Positions 30,269 through 38,535 of a stretch of DNA of 64,000 nucleotides are shown here, in pieces (position 1 is the stretch's first letter; every line of letters begins with the position of its first letter). Source of the DNA: Methanomicrobiales archaeon HGW-Methanomicrobiales-2 (lineage in GTDB: Archaea; Halobacteriota; Methanomicrobia; Methanomicrobiales; Methanoculleaceae); NCBI GenBank assembly GCA_002839645.1, contig PGYL01000002.1, forward strand, positions 62,001 through 126,000, in the 5' to 3' direction. A program made the position numbers and the translations under genes. The notes below the pieces were generated by a model. It did no database searches and was not told where the DNA came from. It worked only from the letters and a program-made list of their open reading frames with translations.

Positions 30269-31261
30269 TCACCGGATCTCGACACCCTTCAACCGCACTC
30301 CCGGCTCCTCGGTCACCACGCCGACCACCCGGGCGTCGGGGATAACCGATTGGATCGCCGCCACGCTCTCCGCCGGGGCGACGAAGGCGTAGCCCATGCC
30401 CATGTTGAACGTGCGGTACATCTCCATATCGCTGATGCCGCCGTTCTCCTGCAGCCAGCGGAAGATGGGGGGGACCGCGAGGGGATCGGTGACGGAGAAC
30501 CCGTACGCCGTGAGCCTCTGGAAGTTCAGGAGGCCTCCGCCGGTGATGTGGCACATCCCGTGGACGGTGCACGCCTCCGTCACCCGGAGCACCTCGTGGT
30601 AGATCCGGGTCGGCGTCAGGAGCTCTTCGCCGAGGGTCTTGCCGTTCGAGAGACGGGTGTCGTAGGAGGCGCAATCCTCGACGACCCGGCGGGCGAGCGT
30701 CAGTCCGTTGCTGTGGACGCCGCTCGAGGGGACGCCGACGATCTTATCGCCGGGGACGATCCCCTCGCCGGTGACGACCTTCTCCTTCTTCTGGACCCCG
30801 AGGCATGTTCCCGCCAGGTCGAGGCCGTTCACGAGCCCCTTGAGGGTCGCGGTCTCGCCGCCGACGATGTTCATATTCGCAAGTCTTGCCCCTTCGTTTA
30901 AGCCCTCGCCGATCTGGGCCATCTTCCCGGGCGAGAGCGCGTCGGTCGCAATGTAATCGACAAACGCCACCGGTTCGAGGTTCATCACGTAGAGGTCGTT
31001 GACGTTCATCGCGATGCAGTCGATCCCGACGGTATGCCAGTCACCGAGCGCGTCGGCGACGAGCATCTTGGTGCCGACGCCGTCGACCGCGAGCGCGAGG
31101 ACATAGGGGCCGCAGTCGATCAGCCCGGCAAAGTGCCCGACCTTCCCGACCATCGGGAAGGCACCGGTTCTCCGGTAGGTGAGCGAGTCGATCAGCGCCC
31201 GGACCGCCCGGGCCTCGAGATCGATATCGACCCCGGCTTCGCGGTAGGTATGTTCAGTCAT
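30269..31261 (-). CDS. purM: Phosphoribosylformylglycinamidine cyclo-ligase
   Basis: TYREAGVDID, GIDCIAMNVNDL, ALSPGKMAQIGEGLNEGA, HITGGGLLNFQRL. Confidence 0.95.
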   Translation of the reverse strand: MTEHTYREAGVDIDLEARAVRALIDSLTYRRTGAFPMVGKVGHFAGLIDCGPYVLALAVDGVGTKMLVADALGDWHTVGIDCIAMNVNDLYVMNLEPVAFVDYIATDALSPGKMAQIGEGLNEGARLANMNIVGGETATLKGLVNGLDLAGTCLGVQKKEKVVTGEGIVPGDKIVGVPSSGVHSNGLTLARRVVEDCASYDTRLSNGKTLGEELLTPTRIYHEVLRVTEACTVHGMCHITGGGLLNFQRLTAYGFSVTDPLAVPPIFRWLQENGGISDMEMYRTFNMGMGYAFVAPAESVAAIQSVIPDARVVGVVTEEPGVRLKGVEIR

Positions 31262-32654
31262 CAGAATTCTCCGAGAGTCGGAATTCGTCGTGCAGCACCT
31301 GCAGGGCCCGTTTGCCGTCCCCGCCCTTCACGACGAACGAGACGTTCACCTCGCTTGAGCCCTGCGAGATCATCATGGTGTTGATAGAGGCCCGGCCGAG
31401 CGCGGAGAAGATCCGGCCGCCTGTCCCGGGGGTGCCGGCCATCCCCGCACCCACCACGGCGACCGCCGAGACATCCCGGTCGTAGGTTGCCTCACGCACG
31501 ATGCCCTGCTTCACGATCGGGGTGAGGGCACAGATCGCGGCCTCCAGGTGAGACTCATCGATGATGAGGGAGATGTTGGCTTCACTTGAGCCCTGCGAGA
31601 TCATCATGACGTTCACCTCCCGCTCCGCGAGCGCGGAAAAGATCGATTTTGCGACGCCGGGGCGGCCGATCATCTGCGCACCGTTGATGTTGATCAGGGC
31701 CACCTTCTCGATCAGGGCGATGGCCTTGACCACCCGCTTCTCCTGGTGCTCATCGCGGAGGATGAGGGTGCCGGGAACTTCGGGCTTAAAAGAGTTCTTG
31801 ACCCGGATCGGGATATCCTTCTGCATCGCGGGTTCGACCGACCGCGGGTGGAGCACCTTGGCGCCGAAGAAGGAGAGTTCCATCACCTCGAGGTAGGAGA
31901 TGTCGTCGAGCACCCGGGCATCCTTGATGATCCGGGGGTCGGAGGTCATCACCCCATCGACGTCGGTCCAGATCCAGATCTCGTCGGCATCGATCCCGGC
32001 CCCGACGACGGCGGCCGAGTAGTCCGAACCGCTCCGTCCGAGCGTGGTGATGACACCCTGCTCCGTCGCTCCCATGAAGCCCATGATAACCGGGACGGCA
32101 TCGACGAGCAGCGGCGCGACCCGGCTCCGGATGCTCGTCTCACTCGCCGGGAGGGCCCGGGCGTCTCCGTGGTTTGCGGTCGTGACGATCCCGGCCTCGA
32201 CGCCGTCGAGGACGACCGAGGAGATGCCGCGCTGCCGGAGGGCAGCGCTCACGATCGGGGCGGACAACCGCTCCCCAAACGAGATGATGTAGTCGCGGGA
32301 CCGGGGAGTCAGTTCCTTCAAGGTATGCACCGCGGTGAGGATGTTCTGTAGCCGGGTGAGCCGGTCGTCGATGACCGCCGTCACCTCACCGATGTAGTCG
32401 GGAGCCACCTCGCCGAGGAGCCGGGTGTGCCGGGTCCGCATCGCCGAAAGAAGTGTCCCGATCGGGGGCTGCTCCTTGCTCGTTATGACCTCGTCAGCCA
32501 CCGCGACGATCTGGTCGGTGATCCCCGAGCATGCCGATACGACTACCGCGACCTCATCGCTTGCTTGCCTGTGTGATTCTACAATGTCTGCGACCCGCCG
32601 GATACAGTCTGCCTCTCCGACGGAGGTGCCGCCAAATTTCATTAAAAGCCTCAT
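31254..32654 (-). CDS. lysC: Aspartate kinase with two ACT domains
   Basis: MKFGGTSVGEADCIRRVA; VITTLGRSGSDYSAAVVGAGIDADEIWIWTDVDGVMTSDPR; duplicated MMISQGSSEVNVSFVV. Confidence 0.95.
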   Translation of the reverse strand: MRLLMKFGGTSVGEADCIRRVADIVESHRQASDEVAVVVSACSGITDQIVAVADEVITSKEQPPIGTLLSAMRTRHTRLLGEVAPDYIGEVTAVIDDRLTRLQNILTAVHTLKELTPRSRDYIISFGERLSAPIVSAALRQRGISSVVLDGVEAGIVTTANHGDARALPASETSIRSRVAPLLVDAVPVIMGFMGATEQGVITTLGRSGSDYSAAVVGAGIDADEIWIWTDVDGVMTSDPRIIKDARVLDDISYLEVMELSFFGAKVLHPRSVEPAMQKDIPIRVKNSFKPEVPGTLILRDEHQEKRVVKAIALIEKVALININGAQMIGRPGVAKSIFSALAEREVNVMMISQGSSEANISLIIDESHLEAAICALTPIVKQGIVREATYDRDVSAVAVVGAGMAGTPGTGGRIFSALGRASINTMMISQGSSEVNVSFVVKGGDGKRALQVLHDEFRLSENSDD

Positions 32655-32714
32655 TCTGGCTCACATGTCCCCTGCAATTACTTTATGGTATTATACAACG
32701 CACCGATTAATAAG

Positions 32715-34343
32715 ATGCTTGTAGACGAGATTGTGGACGCGCACGTGCTGGTTATCGGAAGCGGCGGCGCCGGAGTGCGGGCTGCCATTGAGGCCTCCCG
32801 GTACGGCGGCGTGGTCCTGGTCTCAAAGACCATCGCCGGCAAAGGCGGGTGCACGACGATGGCGGAAGGCGGCTTCAACGCCGTGTTGCGGGACCAGGAC
32901 TCCGTTCTGGTACACCGCGAGGATACGCTGAAAGGTGGGGCATACTTAAACGACCCCGCGCTCGTGGATGCACTGACCCATGAGGCACCGGAGCGGATCG
33001 CGGATCTCATCCGGTGGGGTGCGGTCTTCGACGTCACGGATGACCGGCAGGTGGCACAGCGGCCGTTTGGCGGGCAGCGGTTCCCCCGGACATGCTACGC
33101 CGGGGATCGGACCGGCCATGAGATGATCATGACCCTCCTCGACCGCCTCGACGCGACCGATACACGGCTCTACCAGGAGGTCTCGGTCATCGACCTCATA
33201 AAAGATGAGAATGGTGCGGTCGCCGGTGCCATCGCACTGGACCGGGATGGGAGCCTCATGCTCTTCCGGTCCGACGCCACGGTGCTTGCGACCGGCGGGG
33301 GAACACAGGCCTACGACATATCCACGAACTCCGCCGCCGGGACCGGCGACGGATTTGCCATGGCCTACCGTGCGGGGGCGGAGCTGATCGATATGGAGAT
33401 GGTCCAGTTCCACCCCACGGGTGCGGTCTATCCCTACGATGCCCGCGGCCGCCTGGTGACGGAGGCGGTTCGGGGCGAAGGGGGAATCCTCTTAAACGCG
33501 CGACGGGAGCGGTTCATGGAGCGCTACGATCCCGAACGGATGGAGCTCTCCACCCGGGACGTGGTGGCCCGGGCGATCGCGACCGAGGTGCTGGAGGGCC
33601 GGGGGACGAACCGTGGCGGGGTCTACCTGGACGTGACCCACCTCCCGAGAGAGCGGATCGAGGCCCGGCTTCCGGTGATGCTCGAGCAGTTCCTCGCCTA
33701 CGGTGTGGACATCAGGAGGGAACCGATGGAGGTGGCGCCCACCGCCCACCATATCATGGGTGGTCTCCGGATCACCCCTGAGTGCCGGACGACCATCCCC
33801 GGTCTCTTCGCCTGTGGGGAAGTTTCCGGTGGGGTGCACGGCGCAAACCGCCTCGGCGGCAATGCACTCGCGGAGACGCAGGTCTTCGGGAAACGTGCCG
33901 GGGAGTTCGCCGGGAGGTCGCCGGAGAGGAACGGTCAGGTCGATGCCGGCCAGATTGACGAGAAGATCCATATGCTCGATGCTTTCCTGGAGGGGACCGT
34001 GAGCCCCGCAACGGTCCGCAAGGACCTGAAACTCACGATGTGGAACCAGGCAGGAATCTTCCGGAACGCCCCCGATCTCCGGACGGCGCTTGCGCATATC
34101 CGCGGGCTCGCCGATCAGCGGCTCTGCGCCGCCTCGACCGCAAACCTTCTCGAGTGCTGCACGGTCCGGAACATGTGCACCACAGCATCCCTGATCGTGA
34201 GGTGCGCCCTGCTCCGGCCCGAGAACCGGGGGGCCCACGTCCGGCGGGATGCGGAGAAGACAGACCCGGCGACGTCGCCGTTCTGCCACACTTACGCCTC
34301 GATCTCCCGGGAAGGGATCGAGCGGCGGGAGGTGCCGGCATGA
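32715..34343 (+). CDS. tfrA: Thiol:fumarate reductase (CoM/CoB) subunit A
   Basis: FAD domain SGGAGVRAAIEASRYGGVVLVSK; VQFHPTGAVYP; HHIMGGLRITPECRTTIPGLFACGEVSGGVHGANRLGGNAL; paired with tfrB. Confidence 0.9.
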   Translation: MLVDEIVDAHVLVIGSGGAGVRAAIEASRYGGVVLVSKTIAGKGGCTTMAEGGFNAVLRDQDSVLVHREDTLKGGAYLNDPALVDALTHEAPERIADLIRWGAVFDVTDDRQVAQRPFGGQRFPRTCYAGDRTGHEMIMTLLDRLDATDTRLYQEVSVIDLIKDENGAVAGAIALDRDGSLMLFRSDATVLATGGGTQAYDISTNSAAGTGDGFAMAYRAGAELIDMEMVQFHPTGAVYPYDARGRLVTEAVRGEGGILLNARRERFMERYDPERMELSTRDVVARAIATEVLEGRGTNRGGVYLDVTHLPRERIEARLPVMLEQFLAYGVDIRREPMEVAPTAHHIMGGLRITPECRTTIPGLFACGEVSGGVHGANRLGGNALAETQVFGKRAGEFAGRSPERNGQVDAGQIDEKIHMLDAFLEGTVSPATVRKDLKLTMWNQAGIFRNAPDLRTALAHIRGLADQRLCAASTANLLECCTVRNMCTTASLIVRCALLRPENRGAHVRRDAEKTDPATSPFCHTYASISREGIERREVPA

Positions 34344-35803
34344 AAGAGATCACCCTCCGGGTCGCCCGCTACGACCCCGCCGTCGACGACGAGCCCCATT
34401 TCGAGGAGTATACGGTCCGGGTCAACGAGGGCGCCCGGGTGCTCCACGCACTCCACGCGGTCCACGACGAGCACGACCCGACGCTCGCCTACCGTTACTG
34501 TTGCGGGTCGGGGCAGTGCGGGAGCTGCGCCGTCCGGGTGGACGGGACGCCCGGTCTTGCCTGCATGGAGGAGGCCCGCGACGGCATGACGATCGAGCCG
34601 CTGGACTTCCCGATTTTGAAGGACCTGACGGTGGATATGAGCCCGGTCATCGCAAAGATCGCCCGGATATGCCCGGCGCCGGATGCAGGACTCCCGACCC
34701 AGGAGGAGATCGAGGCTATCAAGCCGCTCCGGGACTGCATCGAGTGCCTCTCCTGCGTCTCGGCCTGCCCGGCGCTCCAGGTGACGGACTTCGCCGGCCC
34801 GACGGTGCTGCGGCAGGAGATGCGCCTCGCCCTCGACCCCCGCGACTCGGGGGACCGGATCACCGATGCCATAGAGAAAGGGCTCTTTTACTGCACGACC
34901 TGCAAGCGGTGCCTGGAGGTCTGCCCGAAGGAGATCGATGTCCCGGGGAAGGCGATCGAGAAACTCCGTGAGATCGCGAACCGCCGCGGGCTGACCCTCC
35001 CCCGCCACCAGGAGGTAGCGAAGATGGTGCAGGAGACGGGACGGAGCGTCGAGCGGACAAAAACCACGTTCCTCGAACAGGTGCCCGAAGTGATCGAGCC
35101 CATCGGGCCCGTCCGTGGCGAGGTCGGGTTCTTCGTCGGGTGCATGTTCAACGGCCGGGTGCCGCAGACGGCGCTCGACGCGATGGAGGTCATGAAGCGC
35201 AACGGCATCCGGGTGATCGTCCCCCACGACCAGGTCTGCTGCGGCTCGCCGCTTATCCGGACGGGGCAGACGTCGTATGTCGCCGACCTGAAGCAGAAGA
35301 ACATCGAGGCCTTCGCCCGCCGGGGGATCAAGACCGTGATGACGATCTGCGCAGGGTGCGGGGCGACGCTGAAGAACGATTACGAGACGCCGTTCGTGGT
35401 AAAAGACGTCACCGAGATCCTGACGGAGTACGGGATCGAACTCCCGGCGAAGCTCGATATCACGGCGACCTACCACGACCCCTGTCACCTCCTCCGGGGC
35501 CAGGGGATCAGCGAGGAACCGCGGGCCCTGCTCCGCCTGGGGGTCAGGGAATTCGTCGAGATGCCGACGCAATGCTGCGGCGCCGGCGGCGGTGTCCGGT
35601 CGGGGGTGCCTGAGGAGGCAAAGGCGCTCGGCGCAAAGCGCGATGAGTGCATCAAGGCGACCGGCGCGGACGTGGTGGTGACAGTCTGCCCGTTCTGCGA
35701 GTTTCATATCGCCGACTGCACGGACACGCCGGTGAAGAACCTGGTGACGGTGCTGCTCGAAGGTTACAAAAAGAAGGACGCGGAACGGAAGGGATCTGCG
35801 TGA
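34340..35803 (+). CDS. tfrB: Thiol:fumarate reductase subunit B
   Basis: 2Fe-2S CCGSGQCGSCAV, two CxxCxxxCP motifs, two CCG modules (QVCCGSP, TQCCGAGGG). Confidence 0.93.
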   Translation: MKEITLRVARYDPAVDDEPHFEEYTVRVNEGARVLHALHAVHDEHDPTLAYRYCCGSGQCGSCAVRVDGTPGLACMEEARDGMTIEPLDFPILKDLTVDMSPVIAKIARICPAPDAGLPTQEEIEAIKPLRDCIECLSCVSACPALQVTDFAGPTVLRQEMRLALDPRDSGDRITDAIEKGLFYCTTCKRCLEVCPKEIDVPGKAIEKLREIANRRGLTLPRHQEVAKMVQETGRSVERTKTTFLEQVPEVIEPIGPVRGEVGFFVGCMFNGRVPQTALDAMEVMKRNGIRVIVPHDQVCCGSPLIRTGQTSYVADLKQKNIEAFARRGIKTVMTICAGCGATLKNDYETPFVVKDVTEILTEYGIELPAKLDITATYHDPCHLLRGQGISEEPRALLRLGVREFVEMPTQCCGAGGGVRSGVPEEAKALGAKRDECIKATGADVVVTVCPFCEFHIADCTDTPVKNLVTVLLEGYKKKDAERKGSA

Positions 35804-35916
35804 ATCCCAATAACTCTTTTTACGGATGATTGACGACTTGAAAGTAGTTTAGATCTATTCCAGCGGACTGCCGTTCGATATCTTTATCTCGTCGACAGGA
35901 TCTCCTCGTCGACTAC

Positions 35917-36321
35917 ATGGGCCGCGATACGTTCCGGTCATTTTCCGAAGACCTCCTGGCGCGAGGATTCTATTTCCTGAACTCCGACGACATCGGGGGG
36001 ATCTACTCGATGCTCTGCGGCAGGCTTGCCGTGCGGATCGCCGGGGCAGGGAGGATCATCCCGAACGTCGAGAGGAAGTTCAAGAAAGATGACTTCGATC
36101 GTTATGCGATGTCCAGGGCGAAGGCGGTAGAATTCGACGACATCCGGTTCTTCGTATCGCCCATCGAGCTGCAGATTCCCTACAAACTCTATCTCGGGAG
36201 CGACAAGGATACCGAGGATGCAGTCTATCTCTGGGTGTTGTTCCGGGAGATGCTGGACGGCGATCTCCTGCGAACCGTTCATGGAGCGCCTGCAGGTCCG
36301 GGGGGAGCAGTATGGAATTGA
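35917..36321 (+). CDS. Hypothetical protein, nucleotidyltransferase-related? (low confidence)
   Basis: VEFDDIRFFVSPIELQIPYKLYLGSDKDTEDAVYLWVLFREML, reminiscent of nucleotidyltransferase-like proteins. Confidence 0.5.
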   Translation: MGRDTFRSFSEDLLARGFYFLNSDDIGGIYSMLCGRLAVRIAGAGRIIPNVERKFKKDDFDRYAMSRAKAVEFDDIRFFVSPIELQIPYKLYLGSDKDTEDAVYLWVLFREMLDGDLLRTVHGAPAGPGGAVWN

Positions 36322-36542
36322 GGTTTGACCGCGAGAAGAACCGGCAGGAGCGGTTGGCCTTTGCCCGGAGACATGCCCTCCGGGTCAAAAGTGTCCCAAA
36401 CGAGGTGTGGAGCCGCGATCAGGCCGACCTGATCGACGCGTTCTTTGAGAATGCCCGGAACTTCGCTCTTTCCCGATCCGAGTACCTCCGGGTGCACCAG
36501 GCCCGGCGGCACCGCCTCGAACCGGTGCACGGCGACGGGTAA
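36312..36542 (+). CDS. Small hypothetical protein, partner of preceding ORF
   Basis: MELRFDREKNRQERLAFARRHALRVKSVPNEVWSRDQADLIDAFFENARNFALS; overlaps preceding ORF by 10 bp. Confidence 0.5.
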   Translation: MELRFDREKNRQERLAFARRHALRVKSVPNEVWSRDQADLIDAFFENARNFALSRSEYLRVHQARRHRLEPVHGDG

Positions 36543-36588
36543 CTTCAGGCAGGGCGGACAGAACCGTTTCCAGCCATTGGTTCAAATA

Positions 36589-36604
36589 TGTTCCACGTGG
36601 AACA
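36589..36604. promoter_or_regulatory. Perfect 16-bp palindrome matching the bacterial parS consensus
   Basis: TGTTCCACGTGGAACA read directly. Confidence 0.4.
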
Positions 36605-36687
36605 GAATGCGTCCATGCAGATCGTTTTACTTCTAACCGGGGGACCTGAACCTCCGAAAACCTGCCAGGGATTCGGACATTTCGCGT

Positions 36688-36920
36688 GACGCAACATCTC
36701 TTCTGAGATGGCCCGAACCGACGTAAACCGAGCTCCCTTTTGCTGTTTGCTTCCCGTATTGTGCCAGTAGGTGGACGTGCGCCCTGAAAAGGTGGTACGA
36801 CACCCATCCTTACACCGGCGGAGGCTTCTCCGTCATCCATCCGGCGAGAGTTACCAGATGTTCATGCTCTCGAACCCGCCGCAGATGTTAGTGTTGTTGA
36901 CAGGGATCCCGCCCTTATAG
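36688..36920. repeat. Imperfect direct repeat copy 1, flanking the HepT/MntA module
   Basis: tgacgcaacatctct..gaccgacgtaa..tgcgccctgaa..acgacacccatccttacaccggcggagg..ttcatgctctcgaacccgccgcagatgttagtgttgttgac. Confidence 0.7.
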
Positions 36921-36952
36921 ATGCAGATCCATGCATCAGTCATCGATTGCGC

Positions 36953-37318
36953 TTAACCCGACAAAGACCCATCAGCTAGGTCATTCCGGAGGGCCTGCAT
37001 CGCTGATCTGAGTGGCGGGATGTCCTCCCGAATCGTCCTCCAAATGATCACCCTGTTGACACCGAAGTAGGCATGGATCAGTTTGTCACGCATGCCAGCC
37101 ATCTCGGTCCAGGGATATCCGGGGTTGCTTTCCCGGACCTCTCGGGGGATGCACTTGGCCGCCTCACCGATCACTTCCAGCGCTCGCGTGACTGCGTAGA
37201 CGGTCTTGTCGTCCTCAAAGAACTCCTCGTACGACATCCCCCGGGTGAAGTTCTCAATCTTATCGACAGCATCAAGGATATCATCCAGATAATCCAGGGC
37301 GCTTCGTGGAACCGTCAT
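36953..37318 (-). CDS. hepT: HepT-like HEPN toxin (DUF86)
   Basis: RX4HXY motif RDKLIHAY; YAVTRALEVIGEAAKCIP. Confidence 0.9.
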   Translation of the reverse strand: MTVPRSALDYLDDILDAVDKIENFTRGMSYEEFFEDDKTVYAVTRALEVIGEAAKCIPREVRESNPGYPWTEMAGMRDKLIHAYFGVNRVIIWRTIREDIPPLRSAMQALRNDLADGSLSG

Positions 37319-37686
37319 ACGTAGAGAACCTCGTTCAAGATACGGTGGCCGATACGGGGCTTGAGTGCGCTCTTTTCAACCAGGTCCACCTTCCTTCCGA
37401 GGATCTCGGAGAGGTACCGCTCGAGCCTGAGGAACCCGAAGATCCCCGGCACCTCGGAGAACTCGACCAGGATGTCCACGTCGCTTCCCTCGTGCTCCTC
37501 ACCGCGCCGGCACGAGCCGAAGATGCCGATCGACCCGACGTGATAGGTCTCCTCCAGGTACGCCTTCTTCCCCCGGAGAATAGCGGTGATCCTCGCGCAC
37601 TCCCCACCGGGCTCGCAGGTGACGGTATCCATTCTGATCGGATATGGGCCGTTCTCTCTTGTATAGATATCCCCACGCCGATCCAC
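37315..37686 (-). CDS. mntA: MntA-like minimal nucleotidyltransferase antitoxin
   Basis: GIFGSCRRGEEHEGSDVDILVEF (GSx10DxD); 4-bp overlap with hepT. Confidence 0.9.
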   Translation of the reverse strand: MDRRGDIYTRENGPYPIRMDTVTCEPGGECARITAILRGKKAYLEETYHVGSIGIFGSCRRGEEHEGSDVDILVEFSEVPGIFGFLRLERYLSEILGRKVDLVEKSALKPRIGHRILNEVLYV

Positions 37687-37773
37687 GGCTATGGCCCAGG
37701 GGCGGGGGCTGGCCGAGATCCAGCTAACCGGACGGAACTTAGGGACCGCATCGGAGTATACATCAACCGGGAT

Positions 37774-38000
37774 TGACGCAGCATCTCTGCCGCGACACCC
37801 CCGACCGACGTAACCCGATATCCATTCTTCATATCACACCGGCAGACGAGTGTGTGCCCTGAAGAGCGGCACGACACCCATCCTTACACCGGCGGAGGTC
37901 TTCTCTGTCACCTCTCGAGCGCCCGGTACCAGACGTTCATGCTCTCGAACCCGCCGCAGATGTTGGTGTTGTTGACGAGGGTTCCTCCCCAGGCGTACCC
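37774..38000. repeat. Imperfect direct repeat copy 2, flanking the HepT/MntA module
   Basis: tgacgcagcatctct..gaccgacgtaa..tgtgccctgaa..acgacacccatccttacaccggcggagg..ttcatgctctcgaacccgccgcagatgttggtgttgttgac. Confidence 0.7.
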
Positions 38001-38259
38001 CGCCCGGGCGATGGTGAAGGCGGTCTTCATCTCGGCCGCCCGCATCTCCTCCAGCGCCCGCCGGTCGTCCTGCCCGAACGATACGCCGAGCAGCCGCTCG
38101 AACGTGGAGATATAGTGATCGCATGCCGGACCTGCCACCCCCAGTTCCGCCACACTTCGGCGGCGGCACCTGCATCATCCTTTCTGCTATCTCCTGCCGG
38201 TTGTTAGATAAAATGGTCATTTGCAGGTTCTCCGGATCACACTGTACCGCCAACCACAT
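37908..38259 (-). pseudogene. Frameshifted remnant of an unidentified gene (C-terminal [22 protein letters not shown])
   Basis: [30 protein letters not shown] in one frame continues as [22 protein letters not shown].. in another; C-terminus also found in copy 1. Confidence 0.55.
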
Positions 38260-38358
38260 AGCAGGACCGATCTCAGATTAACGTAACCTAAACGGCAAAC
38301 AGAGCATCTAAAATAGATATTGCTGGATGGAGCGCCCTGCCCCGGTGGTTCGCGGGGG

Positions 38359-38535
38359 TCAGCCCTGCTCTTCGCCGCGTTTCAGGAGCACCATACTCGT
38401 GAAGATGCCGGAGAAGACGACCTGCATCCCGGCGAGGAAGAGGGCCAGCGCCCAGACGGCGTTTGCGATCTGGAAGAGCGGGCCGAACCCGGTGGCAGCC
38501 CAGTCCCGGAGGATCCCGAGCCCGACGAGGCCGCC
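38359..38535 (-). pseudogene. C-terminal fragment of a membrane glycosyltransferase-like protein, 5' part missing
   Basis: GLVGLGILRDWAATGFGPLFQIANAVWALALFLAGMQVVFSGIFTSMVLLKRGEEQG*; sequence before it reads as antisense of STT3. Confidence 0.55.

Noticed and set aside
34292-35707. 471-aa minus-strand ORF
   Set aside because: Antisense of tfrB with its clear Fe-S motifs
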